Below, piece by piece: positions 1-8,306 of a stretch of 64,000 bases of DNA. The number at the start of each line of letters is the position of its first letter. The first letter of the stretch is position 1. The position numbers were made by a program, and so were the translations under genes. The stretch spans positions 35,055 through 99,054 of the IMG/VR virus record IMGVR_UViG_3300017991_000075; one strand, given 5' to 3'. Source of the DNA: a virus. A model generated the notes under the pieces. The model saw only the letters and a list, made by a program, of their open reading frames with translations, had not been told where the DNA came from and searched no databases.

Positions 1-357
1 AGCGATAACATCGAGGGACTGAAAGGCATCGGCCCCAAGTGGGCGTGGAACATCGCCAGAGCTGGCGGCTTCACGATGGCGAGGATGCTATGGGCCGATA
101 AGAAGGGCGGGAAGTACGAGTACATTTGTTCTGATGAAGCACTGAGAGATTACGATCTATCAAAGCAGTTATCGGAACTACCTAGCCGCTGGATGACGGA
201 CATGATTCATCGCACGCAGCACTATCACGGTCAGTACCCAGGTAACTACGATGAGTTCGTACGCTGGTGCGAATCGTTGAGTCTGCAGAAGATCCAGCAC
301 GGGGTTTTACAAGAAAGGGCTCGCAATGGCGTTACAGTTGATCAGATGCCCGGATAA
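1..357 (+). CDS. 5'-3' exonuclease / flap endonuclease, C-terminal part (partial)
   Basis: The open frame enters from the left edge and ends at 357; its start lies outside the window. The first codons encode SDNIEGLKGIGPKWA, the helix-3-turn-helix DNA-binding motif of the FEN/5'-nuclease family (T5 D15, T4 RNase H, the Pol I 5'-nuclease domain). The metal-binding half with its acidic residues is not in view. Such enzymes remove RNA primers and flaps during phage replication and recombination. The last 32 nt overlap the SbcD-like gene, so the two are probably translationally coupled in the + strand recombination operon. An internal ATG at 76 lies after the motif and is not a credible start. 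Confidence 0.8.
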   Translation, partial: SDNIEGLKGIGPKWAWNIARAGGFTMARMLWADKKGGKYEYICSDEALRDYDLSKQLSELPSRWMTDMIHRTQHYHGQYPGNYDEFVRWCESLSLQKIQHGVLQERARNGVTVDQMPG

Positions 358-1378
358 AGTCTGGGCGGTGGGTGGTGGAGATCACCACATGCATGATCAT
401 GGGCAGTTCAACGACCCCAGCGTCAGGCCATACGGATCGCGCATCGAACGTAGCGTGACATCGCTGCGTTTCGGGTTCGACCAGGCAAGGTTCTACAAGG
501 TGCCACTGATTCACAACGGCGATCTGATGCACCTCAAGAACTCAATCAGCCCTTTAGTGCTTTGTGCGCTATACCAGATCTGCATAGACAACGCTGATGT
601 TCTGTTTTGGGTCAATACCGGCAACCATGAACGACCCGACAAGCACTCCAACATGACGACACTGACGGCTCTTGGGATGTTTCAGCATATCACAGTCATC
701 CCGGCCGCCTGGGTGTTCGCTACCGAAGAATGTGTCTTCTGTTTCCTGCCGTTTTACTCGACGCAGGGACAGCGTGAAGCAGATCTCGAAGCGATCTGTG
801 ACATGACCAAAGAGATCACGGACAAACCAAAGATCCTGTTCACACACTACCCGCTTGGCGGTGCCGCGATCGGGCGAGGGTTGAAGCTGACTGGAGGGCT
901 GAAGTTCGATGACTTTGCTCCCGCATACTTTGACCTGATATTGTTCAACGACATCCACAAGCACCAGCCCGTAGGCACGCACGGGTATCATCTTGGTGCA
1001 ACTCATGGTAATTCATTCAACGAGGCCGATTATGAATGTGGCTGGTGGTTGATTGGTAAAGACAGCCAAGGGCTTTGCATCTGGCCGGTACGTCAGGGAG
1101 ATCTTCCGGAGTTCAAGATCGCAACTACTGAAGAAGAGGCGAAAGCTCTACAAGAACAAGGACACTTCGTTCGTCTCAATTTGGAAAAGCGTATCGCTGA
1201 CGAACTTGAGATGAGTGAGGCACCCCGTATCACAACATCCGAACTCAACGAGCTGGTCAACGGATGGATTGAACACAAACTCGATAGCCGCAAGGAGCTG
1301 AACGAGGTTCAGATTCAATGCATTCGCGACCGCATTAGCTGGTGCCTTCAGCAGGGAGCAATCGAATGCGGCTCGTAG
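326..1378 (+). CDS. SbcD/Mre11-like metallophosphoesterase (T4 gp47-type) nuclease subunit
   Basis: The 350-residue protein shows the metallophosphoesterase motifs in order: GDHHMHD at about 18-24, NGDLMH at 64-69, GNHE at 99-102, THYPL at 173-177 and NDIHKHQ at 208-214. These residues bind two Mn ions in Mre11/SbcD nucleases. The family partners the SbcC/Rad50 ATPase, which is encoded immediately downstream, to process DNA ends for recombination-dependent replication. The ATG at 326 follows AAGAAAGG at suitable spacing and overlaps the upstream gene. The C-terminus (from about 260) is a helical segment probably used for ATPase binding. Metallophosphoesterase identity is firm; the gp47 role rests on the neighbour. 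Confidence 0.9.
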   Translation: MALQLIRCPDKVWAVGGGDHHMHDHGQFNDPSVRPYGSRIERSVTSLRFGFDQARFYKVPLIHNGDLMHLKNSISPLVLCALYQICIDNADVLFWVNTGNHERPDKHSNMTTLTALGMFQHITVIPAAWVFATEECVFCFLPFYSTQGQREADLEAICDMTKEITDKPKILFTHYPLGGAAIGRGLKLTGGLKFDDFAPAYFDLILFNDIHKHQPVGTHGYHLGATHGNSFNEADYECGWWLIGKDSQGLCIWPVRQGDLPEFKIATTEEEAKALQEQGHFVRLNLEKRIADELEMSEAPRITTSELNELVNGWIEHKLDSRKELNEVQIQCIRDRISWCLQQGAIECGS

Positions 1379-3216
1379 CAAAGAACTTCAGGTCCTACGA
1401 ATACTTCGACCTTCACTTCGTAGAAGGCACGAACAACCTGGTGCTCGGTGACAGTGGCAGCAACTCCGATTACGCTACCACCAACGCATCAGGAAAAAGC
1501 TCGATCATGTACGCAGTGATGTGGGCGCTGTTCGGTAAGTGGCCCGACATGCAGAGCGCTAACAGCCCTGTGAATATCGTCGCTGAAAAAGAATGTGAAG
1601 TCTATTACGAGTTCAAGAATACCCAGGGCCAGGCGTGCGCTGTAAAACGCTGCCGTAAACCCAATAGTCTTGAGTTCTGGTGTAACAGCGAACCCGTGAC
1701 CGGCGACATGGCGGTCGTTCAGAATGCGATCAACGAAGCGATCGGTTGCACTTACGATTTCTATCTCAAGGTGTTTGTATACAGCGGAGATAAAGATACC
1801 AAGTTCTCAAGACTGACTGATGCGAAACAGAAAGAGATCCTCGATACGATCCTGCCGATGGACTTTGAGGCCGCAAAGGAATTGGCTGTCAAACAGGGTC
1901 TTCAGATCAAATCAAAGATCGCCGAGAACAAACATCAGATAGATACTTGGACAAATCAGGTTGAGACCCTGAAACTGAAGAGAGATCTCGCAAAGACCAA
2001 TGCCGCTACTTTCGATCAACAGGCAACCCGTGATCGCACCCCTCTGGAACAGGATATCAGAGAAACGAAACGACGTATCACGGAGTACGAGGCGGTCATC
2101 GAACAGAACAGGGCGGCCATCATAAAGGCCCAGGAAGATCTGAGCGCAGCCAAACTAGCCACAGCCCGATTGAACGATAAACGCAACGAACGACAGCGTC
2201 TCCAGACTGCGATGCTGGAAGCAAATACTGCGCTTCATGGGCACTCTGAAAAACTTGACAAGATCCGAAACGAGGAGACTAAAGACTGCCCCATGTGCGG
2301 GCAGATCCTCGGTGCCCCGTATTCTAAACAGCAAGTCATCGCTACGATGGATAAAGAGTGCGTTGAGCTGATTGCTAAAGCAGCCACAGCTACCAACGAG
2401 TACAACGCTGTCACTGAAGAGTTGAATCTGATGCCTGTTCCACCATTAGACGTTTTCGAGCAGCGATACAGCGCCATTACTGCGGTGGAATCTGAACACA
2501 GAACGTATATTCAGCGAGCGCAGGATAGAATCAGTCGATTACAGAAAGAGATCGAAGCAATACCAGCTCCTGGAACTGAGAATCCGTACCACACCGAAGC
2601 ACGAGTGTATGGACAGCAGATCGTAGATCTCGAAAGCGAGATCTGCACCACAGATCAGCAGATCATCGGTTACGAGCTGGATCTTGACCTGTGGAACCAT
2701 GTTATCGACGCCTTCAGCACCAAGGGCGTCAAGCACTATGCATTCGAAACGTTGTGCCCGGAAATGACAGCGATCGCACAGGCGTTCATGCACCATCTGT
2801 CCGCTGATCAGCTCAAATTGAAGTTCCGTTCTCACAAGGCATCCGGAAAAAAGATCATCGAAGGATTCCATGTCGAAGTCACACGTAAAATCGGTGGCAA
2901 AATCAAAGAAGGTTATGGCGATATGTCGGGCGGTGAGAAATCTCGCGTAGATCTCGTCGTTTTTCTGACGCTATATCTCATGGCACAAAAGCATGTCAAC
3001 AACACAGGCTTACTGTTCCTCGATGAGATCGCAGATACGCTTGATCCGGCCGGTAAAGCGGCGGTTGTGGAGCTGCTTGACTTTTTCACCAAAGAATACG
3101 GCGTTACGTCACTCATCTTGACCAACGATGAGCGTGTAGCGTCATACATTACTCAAGGATACCGTTGCAGACTGCTTGATGGTCGGGGACGTATCGAAGA
3201 ACTGTCAGCAGCGTAG
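1366..3216 (+). CDS. SbcC/Rad50-like SMC-family ATPase (T4 gp46-type)
   Basis: A 616-residue SMC-type ATPase. Walker A is NASGKSS at about 41-47, followed by a long coiled coil (about 165-450) interrupted by a zinc hook CPMC at 308-311, the ABC signature MSGGEKS at 520-526 and Walker B TGLLFLDEIADT at 547-558. This is the compact phage Rad50 layout; cellular SbcC is much longer. With the preceding nuclease it would resect double-strand ends. The chosen ATG at 1366 is preceded by AGGGAG with 7-nt spacing and overlaps the SbcD-like gene by 13 nt; a GTG 24 nt further upstream has no such site. Confidence 0.93.
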   Translation: MRLVAKNFRSYEYFDLHFVEGTNNLVLGDSGSNSDYATTNASGKSSIMYAVMWALFGKWPDMQSANSPVNIVAEKECEVYYEFKNTQGQACAVKRCRKPNSLEFWCNSEPVTGDMAVVQNAINEAIGCTYDFYLKVFVYSGDKDTKFSRLTDAKQKEILDTILPMDFEAAKELAVKQGLQIKSKIAENKHQIDTWTNQVETLKLKRDLAKTNAATFDQQATRDRTPLEQDIRETKRRITEYEAVIEQNRAAIIKAQEDLSAAKLATARLNDKRNERQRLQTAMLEANTALHGHSEKLDKIRNEETKDCPMCGQILGAPYSKQQVIATMDKECVELIAKAATATNEYNAVTEELNLMPVPPLDVFEQRYSAITAVESEHRTYIQRAQDRISRLQKEIEAIPAPGTENPYHTEARVYGQQIVDLESEICTTDQQIIGYELDLDLWNHVIDAFSTKGVKHYAFETLCPEMTAIAQAFMHHLSADQLKLKFRSHKASGKKIIEGFHVEVTRKIGGKIKEGYGDMSGGEKSRVDLVVFLTLYLMAQKHVNNTGLLFLDEIADTLDPAGKAAVVELLDFFTKEYGVTSLILTNDERVASYITQGYRCRLLDGRGRIEELSAA

Positions 3217-3228
3217 CGAGAAACACTC

Positions 3229-3750
3229 ATGGCTAAAGAACCAAAAATCGCGCTGTTTCAATTCGGCTATCTGATCAACGTTCCACCGCTCAAACAGGAG
3301 CTGTTCATCGATAACGATGACATTCTGCTCAAATGGGTGTCTCTTGGATGGCATACGATGCCCGATCAGATGCACAACGACAACACGGCACAGGGCGGTT
3401 TCTTCATTGTCCCTGGTTTGACCATCAAGATTGAAGATTTCGTCTATATGCACCGATGGATCAACATCCAAGCTCCGGGAGCGGGACCGTGGCTTGAGCA
3501 GCACGAGTGGAATTACGACCGCACCGTGATCGGCTATGTTCACAAGATTGTATTCAAGAACGGATGGCAATTAGAAACAGCCTCCCAACACAAGTTCGAC
3601 GATGTGTGGTCGCCGAGGATCGCTGACAACCGCATAGCGCTGCTTGAGAACTCAGCCGTCAACCTGGAGTACGTATCAAAGGTAACGAGCTTCAGGACCA
3701 ACCTGGCTGATTACGTACAGTTTCTGACTGAACGCAAGGAACAAGAATGA
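3229..3750 (+). CDS. Unknown protein of the recombination operon
   Basis: A 173-residue soluble protein with no motif I recognise, no signal peptide and no membrane segment. It begins 12 nt after the SbcC-like gene, and its stop overlaps the start of the RuvC-like gene in an ATGA arrangement, so it is co-translated with recombination genes. The sequence is rich in aromatic residues (several WxxH and W/Y patches around 35-110), which suggests a compact beta-rich fold. A role in DNA metabolism is inferred from position only. The start at 3229 follows a weak GAGAAA site. Confidence 0.75.
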   Translation: MAKEPKIALFQFGYLINVPPLKQELFIDNDDILLKWVSLGWHTMPDQMHNDNTAQGGFFIVPGLTIKIEDFVYMHRWINIQAPGAGPWLEQHEWNYDRTVIGYVHKIVFKNGWQLETASQHKFDDVWSPRIADNRIALLENSAVNLEYVSKVTSFRTNLADYVQFLTERKEQE

Positions 3751-4535
3751 GATACGACTTCATCATCGGTATAGACCCCGGCTATGCGACACTCGGCCTC
3801 GCCATAATCGACCTGCGTAACGGTCGTCCTCAATTCGTTCACATGAGTTCAGCTCTTACCGTAAAAACGGTAAAGGCCCCCACCTCTAAAGAAAAGAAAC
3901 AACTCAAGATCAAATTTCCGATTGAAGAATTTCAAGAACGCGAAGAGACCTTTCAACGAATCAATTTACTCGCTGACTATGTTCGAGGGGCTATACGCCA
4001 CGTATGTAACCCAATATTCAAACTGAATGCTCTTATAGTCATTGAAGAATGGACCGCCAGTCCGAACGCTAGGTACGTAAAAACGATCTACTATCGTGGT
4101 GCGGCTGATGCGGCTGTTCGCCAGGTAGTCAACATGTACGGCGCACAGACTCTAACGGTTGACAATATCTGGGTGAATCAGTTCTCCAACGTACAGGGCA
4201 AGAAAACAATCGACAAAGACAATCCGACACCTATGGAGATCCTGTTGTGCATACAAATGTTGTGTCCTTGGCTCAACGGATTTGACGTACAACAATGGCT
4301 CGAACATCGTGGCACCGCGCATACATTGAATGGTTCAAGACAGCAAAAGGGGGTTCCCGAAAAGGCCAAACTACACTATGCTGATGCTGCGGTGATGGCC
4401 ACCATGGGAGTCCTGGCAATCGATCCAGATCTCGCAGGCCAACGCCCGCCAAATCAGATGGAGAAACTATCGTACCTGTGGGAGCGCCTGCGTGAAGTCC
4501 AAGACCATGATCTTCGACAACGAAGCGGCAACTGA
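3747..4535 (+). CDS. RuvC-like Holliday junction resolvase
   Basis: The N-terminus, IIGIDPGYATLGLAIID, is the first strand of the RNase H-like RuvC fold, with D10 as the first catalytic acid. VIEEW (E100/E101) supplies the second, and HYADAA (D213) fits the third near the C-terminus. At 262 residues it is longer than E. coli RuvC (about 173), with an insertion of charged residues around 40-70. The family cleaves four-way junctions; in phages it clears branches before packaging. The start overlaps the previous stop (ATGA), and the 3' end overlaps the sigma-like gene by 44 nt. Confidence 0.85.
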   Translation: MRYDFIIGIDPGYATLGLAIIDLRNGRPQFVHMSSALTVKTVKAPTSKEKKQLKIKFPIEEFQEREETFQRINLLADYVRGAIRHVCNPIFKLNALIVIEEWTASPNARYVKTIYYRGAADAAVRQVVNMYGAQTLTVDNIWVNQFSNVQGKKTIDKDNPTPMEILLCIQMLCPWLNGFDVQQWLEHRGTAHTLNGSRQQKGVPEKAKLHYADAAVMATMGVLAIDPDLAGQRPPNQMEKLSYLWERLREVQDHDLRQRSGN

Positions 4536-5391
4536 GCTGGTACTCCAGATCAAAGAGCGTAATGCTCAAATCGCTTCCTTCTCAAAACAACGTGATCAAG
4601 CACCCCATATCCTGCAGGAGCTGCACGGTGAATTCTACGACCACTGTCAGCCGTTCCTGAGATCTGCTGTCCGTGAATTCGCTAAGGGTGCCAACATTCA
4701 GGATCACGAAGATCTTGCGCAGGATGCCTTCCTGAAGATCCTTCGAATGATCGATCGCTACAGTCCGAAAAAGGGTCGCCTCCACAACTGGATGACCAAG
4801 ATCACCAGAAACTTGTGCTGGGATTGGCTCCGGAAGAAAAAACCGCAGCTCCTGGCAGAGGGACTGCCCAAGGACACTCTCTCGATCGAACTAAAACTCG
4901 ACGGCGAGTATAACTTTCCTCTGAACTTCGATCGCAAACCGAGTCCGGAGAACTTGATCGAGGATCGCAAGAAAGTCGATAACTACCTTGACAAAGAAGA
5001 CTACGATATCATCAAAGATTCGTTTCCGTTCTACGTCAGCGATCGCCTGATGTTCGATCTACTAACCACCGTCGAACGACACCGCTTCACAGCCTGCCCG
5101 GCCTGCGTCGAAGACGTGCTTGCGCTACTTGAAGAAGAAGAAATCGATTACACCGAGTATGGCAAGCCCGTAGAGATGGTGAACGCGACCATCATCCTGC
5201 TACGAGGGTTATTGATGCGAGTGATCAATCGAGCTGACATCATCAAGATGGCTCTGATCAAAAACCCGGAATTCAACGAACTCCGGGTCTTGACGAGATT
5301 CCTGGGTCTGGAAACAACGGAAAAACTGATCCTGCTACTGGGGGGACTCAGGATACAACTCCCAGCCCCAAGACAATTCTACCGAGATTAG
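4492..5391 (+). CDS. Phage-encoded sigma-70 family factor (region 2) with an unusual C-terminus
   Basis: Residues 72-115 match sigma-70 region 2: EDLAQDAFLKILRMIDRY followed by the NWMTKITRNLCWDWLRKKK helix that binds core polymerase and the -10 element. No standard region 4 is visible. The last 35 residues (FLGLETTEKLILLLGGLRIQLP) instead resemble the small GG..I.IP element seen in Mor-family activators. The GTG at 4492 has GGAG 7 nt upstream and is preferred over ATG 4507, which lacks a site. It is the last gene of the + strand block. It could direct late transcription, possibly through the repeated CGTAGGTAT motif. Region 2 identity is firm; the target is inferred. Confidence 0.85.
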   Translation: MKSKTMIFDNEAATELVLQIKERNAQIASFSKQRDQAPHILQELHGEFYDHCQPFLRSAVREFAKGANIQDHEDLAQDAFLKILRMIDRYSPKKGRLHNWMTKITRNLCWDWLRKKKPQLLAEGLPKDTLSIELKLDGEYNFPLNFDRKPSPENLIEDRKKVDNYLDKEDYDIIKDSFPFYVSDRLMFDLLTTVERHRFTACPACVEDVLALLEEEEIDYTEYGKPVEMVNATIILLRGLLMRVINRADIIKMALIKNPEFNELRVLTRFLGLETTEKLILLLGGLRIQLPAPRQFYRD

Positions 5392-6752
5392 GTGAACAAT
5401 GGCGGGAAGTTATTGATAGCTTCTGCCATCCCCGCAGATGGACAACACGGTATCAGTTTCCTGATGTCAGTCGCATCTGTCACATAGTAGAAATACACTT
5501 CCCAGCCGACAGCCGCATACCATTGACGCATGTCTTCATCGAGGGTCGGGTTGTACGCACCGGGATCTGAAACCGAATGCAGTCTAGGACGCACCGATAC
5601 AGCAGCCGTGTTATTGACTCGATGCCAAAGATCGTGGAGAGCTGTTATACCCGGTACTGGGCTTATTACGGTGGGCCACAGCAGCACCTCTTTACTGTAA
5701 GTCTCAGCCAACGGCCATAGATCCGGATCATCAAAATACTTCATGGCGAAGATTGGAGTGGTCTCTCCAGGTGCCAGCATTTGCTGGTTGTGGAGGAACG
5801 GCATGATGTCCTGGATCTGTGCGCCGGTATCAACGATTACTGTCGGGTTCACGAGGAAACTGCCGACTGTCCTGACAGCACTGTACTGCCCGTAGTACCG
5901 CTGACCCATGCAAACCTGCTGAGCCAACATCGACGCAGACTTTTCACCGCCCGCGTAACGATTCGGGTTGTCTGTGAGAATGAAATACTCGATGTCCAGT
6001 GTAAATGCGTTCGTCGTTTGAACGTCGATCCCAAACTCGAAGTAAAGGGCATCGTCATCAGGCTGGATACCTAGTTCGATCGTTCTCCAAGCCCCTCCCG
6101 TGTCTTCAAGATACTGTGTCCCTGAATCCTCCTTCTGCCAGCCGTTAGCACCACCAGACCAAGTTCCGTACAGCTTGGCTGCCTGGCTGGCGTTACAACG
6201 GTATTTGAGTTTCATAGTGAGAGCCTTACCCGCCCAACGATGTCGAGGCAAGTGATAGCTGACCGGCTGGTAAAACACCGGGAGATCTTCAGTGACAGGA
6301 TTACGATACCGCGTGCCAGCATCGAAGTAGAGCGTGAAGATATCTTCATCGGTTCCTGTGAAATCGCCGAAGTGCGTCGAGCCCAAAAGCAGCTCATACG
6401 CGATGTACCATCCGAGAGCTTGTGTCGGATGATAGGTATAATTGGTGCCTGCATAACCGAGCGTGTTACCGTCTTCCAGATTGAAGAAGTTCGTTGACCA
6501 CACTCGATCTGTTGCGGCCGGGCTGATGTACTGTGGCAGTTTGTTTAGGATACGGGTCAATTGGAAATGCCCATTCACCTCTAAGATGCCAGCACCGAAT
6601 AACGAGCTGTCCGGAGTTCCACTCTGAATGGCTGCGTACAGATTGAGGATCTCTGTTCTTGTGAGAGAAAAGTTACCCTCAATGTCATTGACATAATTAC
6701 TAGGCGTAATCGGCAGGATGTAATCTTGTCCTGAAAATGGTGGGCTCGCCAT
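5388..6752 (-). CDS. Putative tail-tip or distal virion protein
   Basis: A 454-residue protein rich in aromatic, Gly, Asn and Thr residues with alternating beta patterns, typical of phage adhesins. A central part (about 170-255) reads like a jelly-roll or carbohydrate-binding module. No enzyme motif is seen. It is the last gene of the long - strand tail operon and starts 2 nt before the end of its upstream neighbour's message, after GAGGAATAATC. Its stop codon overlaps the stop of the convergent sigma-like gene. Tail location is inferred from position. Confidence 0.65.
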   Translation of the reverse strand: MASPPFSGQDYILPITPSNYVNDIEGNFSLTRTEILNLYAAIQSGTPDSSLFGAGILEVNGHFQLTRILNKLPQYISPAATDRVWSTNFFNLEDGNTLGYAGTNYTYHPTQALGWYIAYELLLGSTHFGDFTGTDEDIFTLYFDAGTRYRNPVTEDLPVFYQPVSYHLPRHRWAGKALTMKLKYRCNASQAAKLYGTWSGGANGWQKEDSGTQYLEDTGGAWRTIELGIQPDDDALYFEFGIDVQTTNAFTLDIEYFILTDNPNRYAGGEKSASMLAQQVCMGQRYYGQYSAVRTVGSFLVNPTVIVDTGAQIQDIMPFLHNQQMLAPGETTPIFAMKYFDDPDLWPLAETYSKEVLLWPTVISPVPGITALHDLWHRVNNTAAVSVRPRLHSVSDPGAYNPTLDEDMRQWYAAVGWEVYFYYVTDATDIRKLIPCCPSAGMAEAINNFPPLFT

Positions 6753-6754
6753 GA

Positions 6755-7021
6755 TTATTCCTCTTCAAGCTCGTAGTACACGGCCATGAACTTATTCCAG
6801 TATTCGAAGTTACCCACGTTGCAGCTCACCAGAACCGCCTTCGGGTGCTTCTTCTGAAAGGTGTCCAAGAATTCTTTTACAGCACTCTCGTGCATAATCT
6901 CGTATTTCAACTTCGCTTGCAGAGCGAAGGCAAACAGTGTCCCGTCAGCGAGAGTCTTCAAAGCTCCCAGCTTAGCGATTTCCGGTATATCGCCGATGTT
7001 TGGAAAAGGCATCCCCGACAT
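6755..7021 (-). CDS. Small unknown tail-operon protein
   Basis: An 88-residue acidic, mainly helical protein with an ATG preceded by GTAGGAGTGCT. It lies between two putative tail proteins with gaps of 7 and 2 nt, so it is co-transcribed with them. No signal peptide, cysteines or membrane segment are seen. It could be a small chaperone for the adjacent adhesin, but nothing in the sequence proves this. Confidence 0.7.
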   Translation of the reverse strand: MSGMPFPNIGDIPEIAKLGALKTLADGTLFAFALQAKLKYEIMHESAVKEFLDTFQKKHPKAVLVSCNVGNFEYWNKFMAVYYELEEE

Positions 7022-7028
7022 AGCACTC

Positions 7029-8306
7029 CTACGGTGTTGAATTACATATTGTTATTGTTTCCTTCAGCCCCCATGAAGATGTTCCGGCCGGCCAACCCGT
7101 GGGGGCGCTCCCCCACTGCCAACGAGGATCATTCCACGGCACGATCACAGTTTCCTGCCTACAGGTCAAGGTTCCGCCTGTAGATCCGCGAGGACCGCCA
7201 TCAGTTGGGATGTACCCGGGCATGTAATCTTCACCGAGAACGTACACGACGGGATCTACATAAACGGCATCACCATCCGCCGAGTAATCAACCTCGTACA
7301 TAAGATCGGCTAACATACCGAGGAACCCGCCGAATGGCGGCGCTCTTTCGACGAGCGTGTTCGTCGATGGAGAAACCGTAAACTCAAGATGAACGGTGAT
7401 GTAATCGGTCGCGGAGACAGGAAGGTCAGATCGAATCTCGATCCAATAAAGATTATCGACCAGAGCCAGTGGAATCGGAGCTGCAGGAGTGCTCGTATGC
7501 CATCCTGGAGATCCCGGCAGTGTTGCTGCATCGAATATCTCGATCTCTTCGATGACAGCACCGAGGTCCTGCGGCTGTGCTGTGTCGTATTCACGAAGAC
7601 GAACGCGGATATTCCCTGATGGCGATCCGACTTTATTCAGGTACAACCGGATCTCGTCAAGATATCCGTTGAACGCCGGGAACGTCGCGTAAACAGCGAT
7701 GTTGGTCGCAGGTGTTCTGCTCAGATGAACTGTAGCTGTAGGAGCTGTCCCGCCGTACACAGTCCCGCTCACAGGAACGTACAGCGGTGGCAGTCCCAGA
7801 GTCGCACGATAAGCATTGATCTGTGTACGAAGATCAACACTGAGATCGGCGAACTGCACATAATCAAGACCGAACAAGAAATCGAGGTTGTTACCATCGA
7901 TATCGTGGATCGGCACGTACTTGACAACGTAATCATCGTTGTCATCAAAGTTCACTGCTGCACGGCCAATAACCTGCATGTTGCCGGTCTTGTCAATCTT
8001 CAGCAAAACAGGAGTGCCAATAGCATCAGCCACCCATTGCCGGGCTTGGTTGGCGACAAGACAATCACGAACAACAGGACGCCCGGATACTTCGATGAGC
8101 TTCACGTTAGCAACGAAAGCCACCTCTGTCGGTTGTCCCGGAGCAGCATCTTCAGGAAATTCTTTGGTACGAACATCCTCAAGCAGAATGCCGGTTGTGA
8201 ATTCACGGCCGGCGGCAACTTCTTTACCGGCCCAGCCACGGATCGTATCACGAACCCGCTGCCATTCAGCTTCTGTCTGCGCACCAAATCTTGTGTCAGT
8301 TGCCAT
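7029..8306 (-). CDS. Putative tail-tip/baseplate structural protein
   Basis: A 425-residue protein. The N-terminal half (to about 165) has charged strands and helices with DIDGNNLDFLFGLDYVQ. The second half (about 170-310) looks like a beta-sandwich with strands such as IRVRLREYD and LYWIEIRSDLP, as in carbohydrate-binding modules. The C-terminus is rich in Gly, Pro and Trp. Its start overlaps the stop of the upstream hub-like gene (TAATG), which implies coupled synthesis and a shared complex. The specific role is unknown. Confidence 0.65.
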   Translation of the reverse strand: MATDTRFGAQTEAEWQRVRDTIRGWAGKEVAAGREFTTGILLEDVRTKEFPEDAAPGQPTEVAFVANVKLIEVSGRPVVRDCLVANQARQWVADAIGTPVLLKIDKTGNMQVIGRAAVNFDDNDDYVVKYVPIHDIDGNNLDFLFGLDYVQFADLSVDLRTQINAYRATLGLPPLYVPVSGTVYGGTAPTATVHLSRTPATNIAVYATFPAFNGYLDEIRLYLNKVGSPSGNIRVRLREYDTAQPQDLGAVIEEIEIFDAATLPGSPGWHTSTPAAPIPLALVDNLYWIEIRSDLPVSATDYITVHLEFTVSPSTNTLVERAPPFGGFLGMLADLMYEVDYSADGDAVYVDPVVYVLGEDYMPGYIPTDGGPRGSTGGTLTCRQETVIVPWNDPRWQWGSAPTGWPAGTSSWGLKETITICNSTP

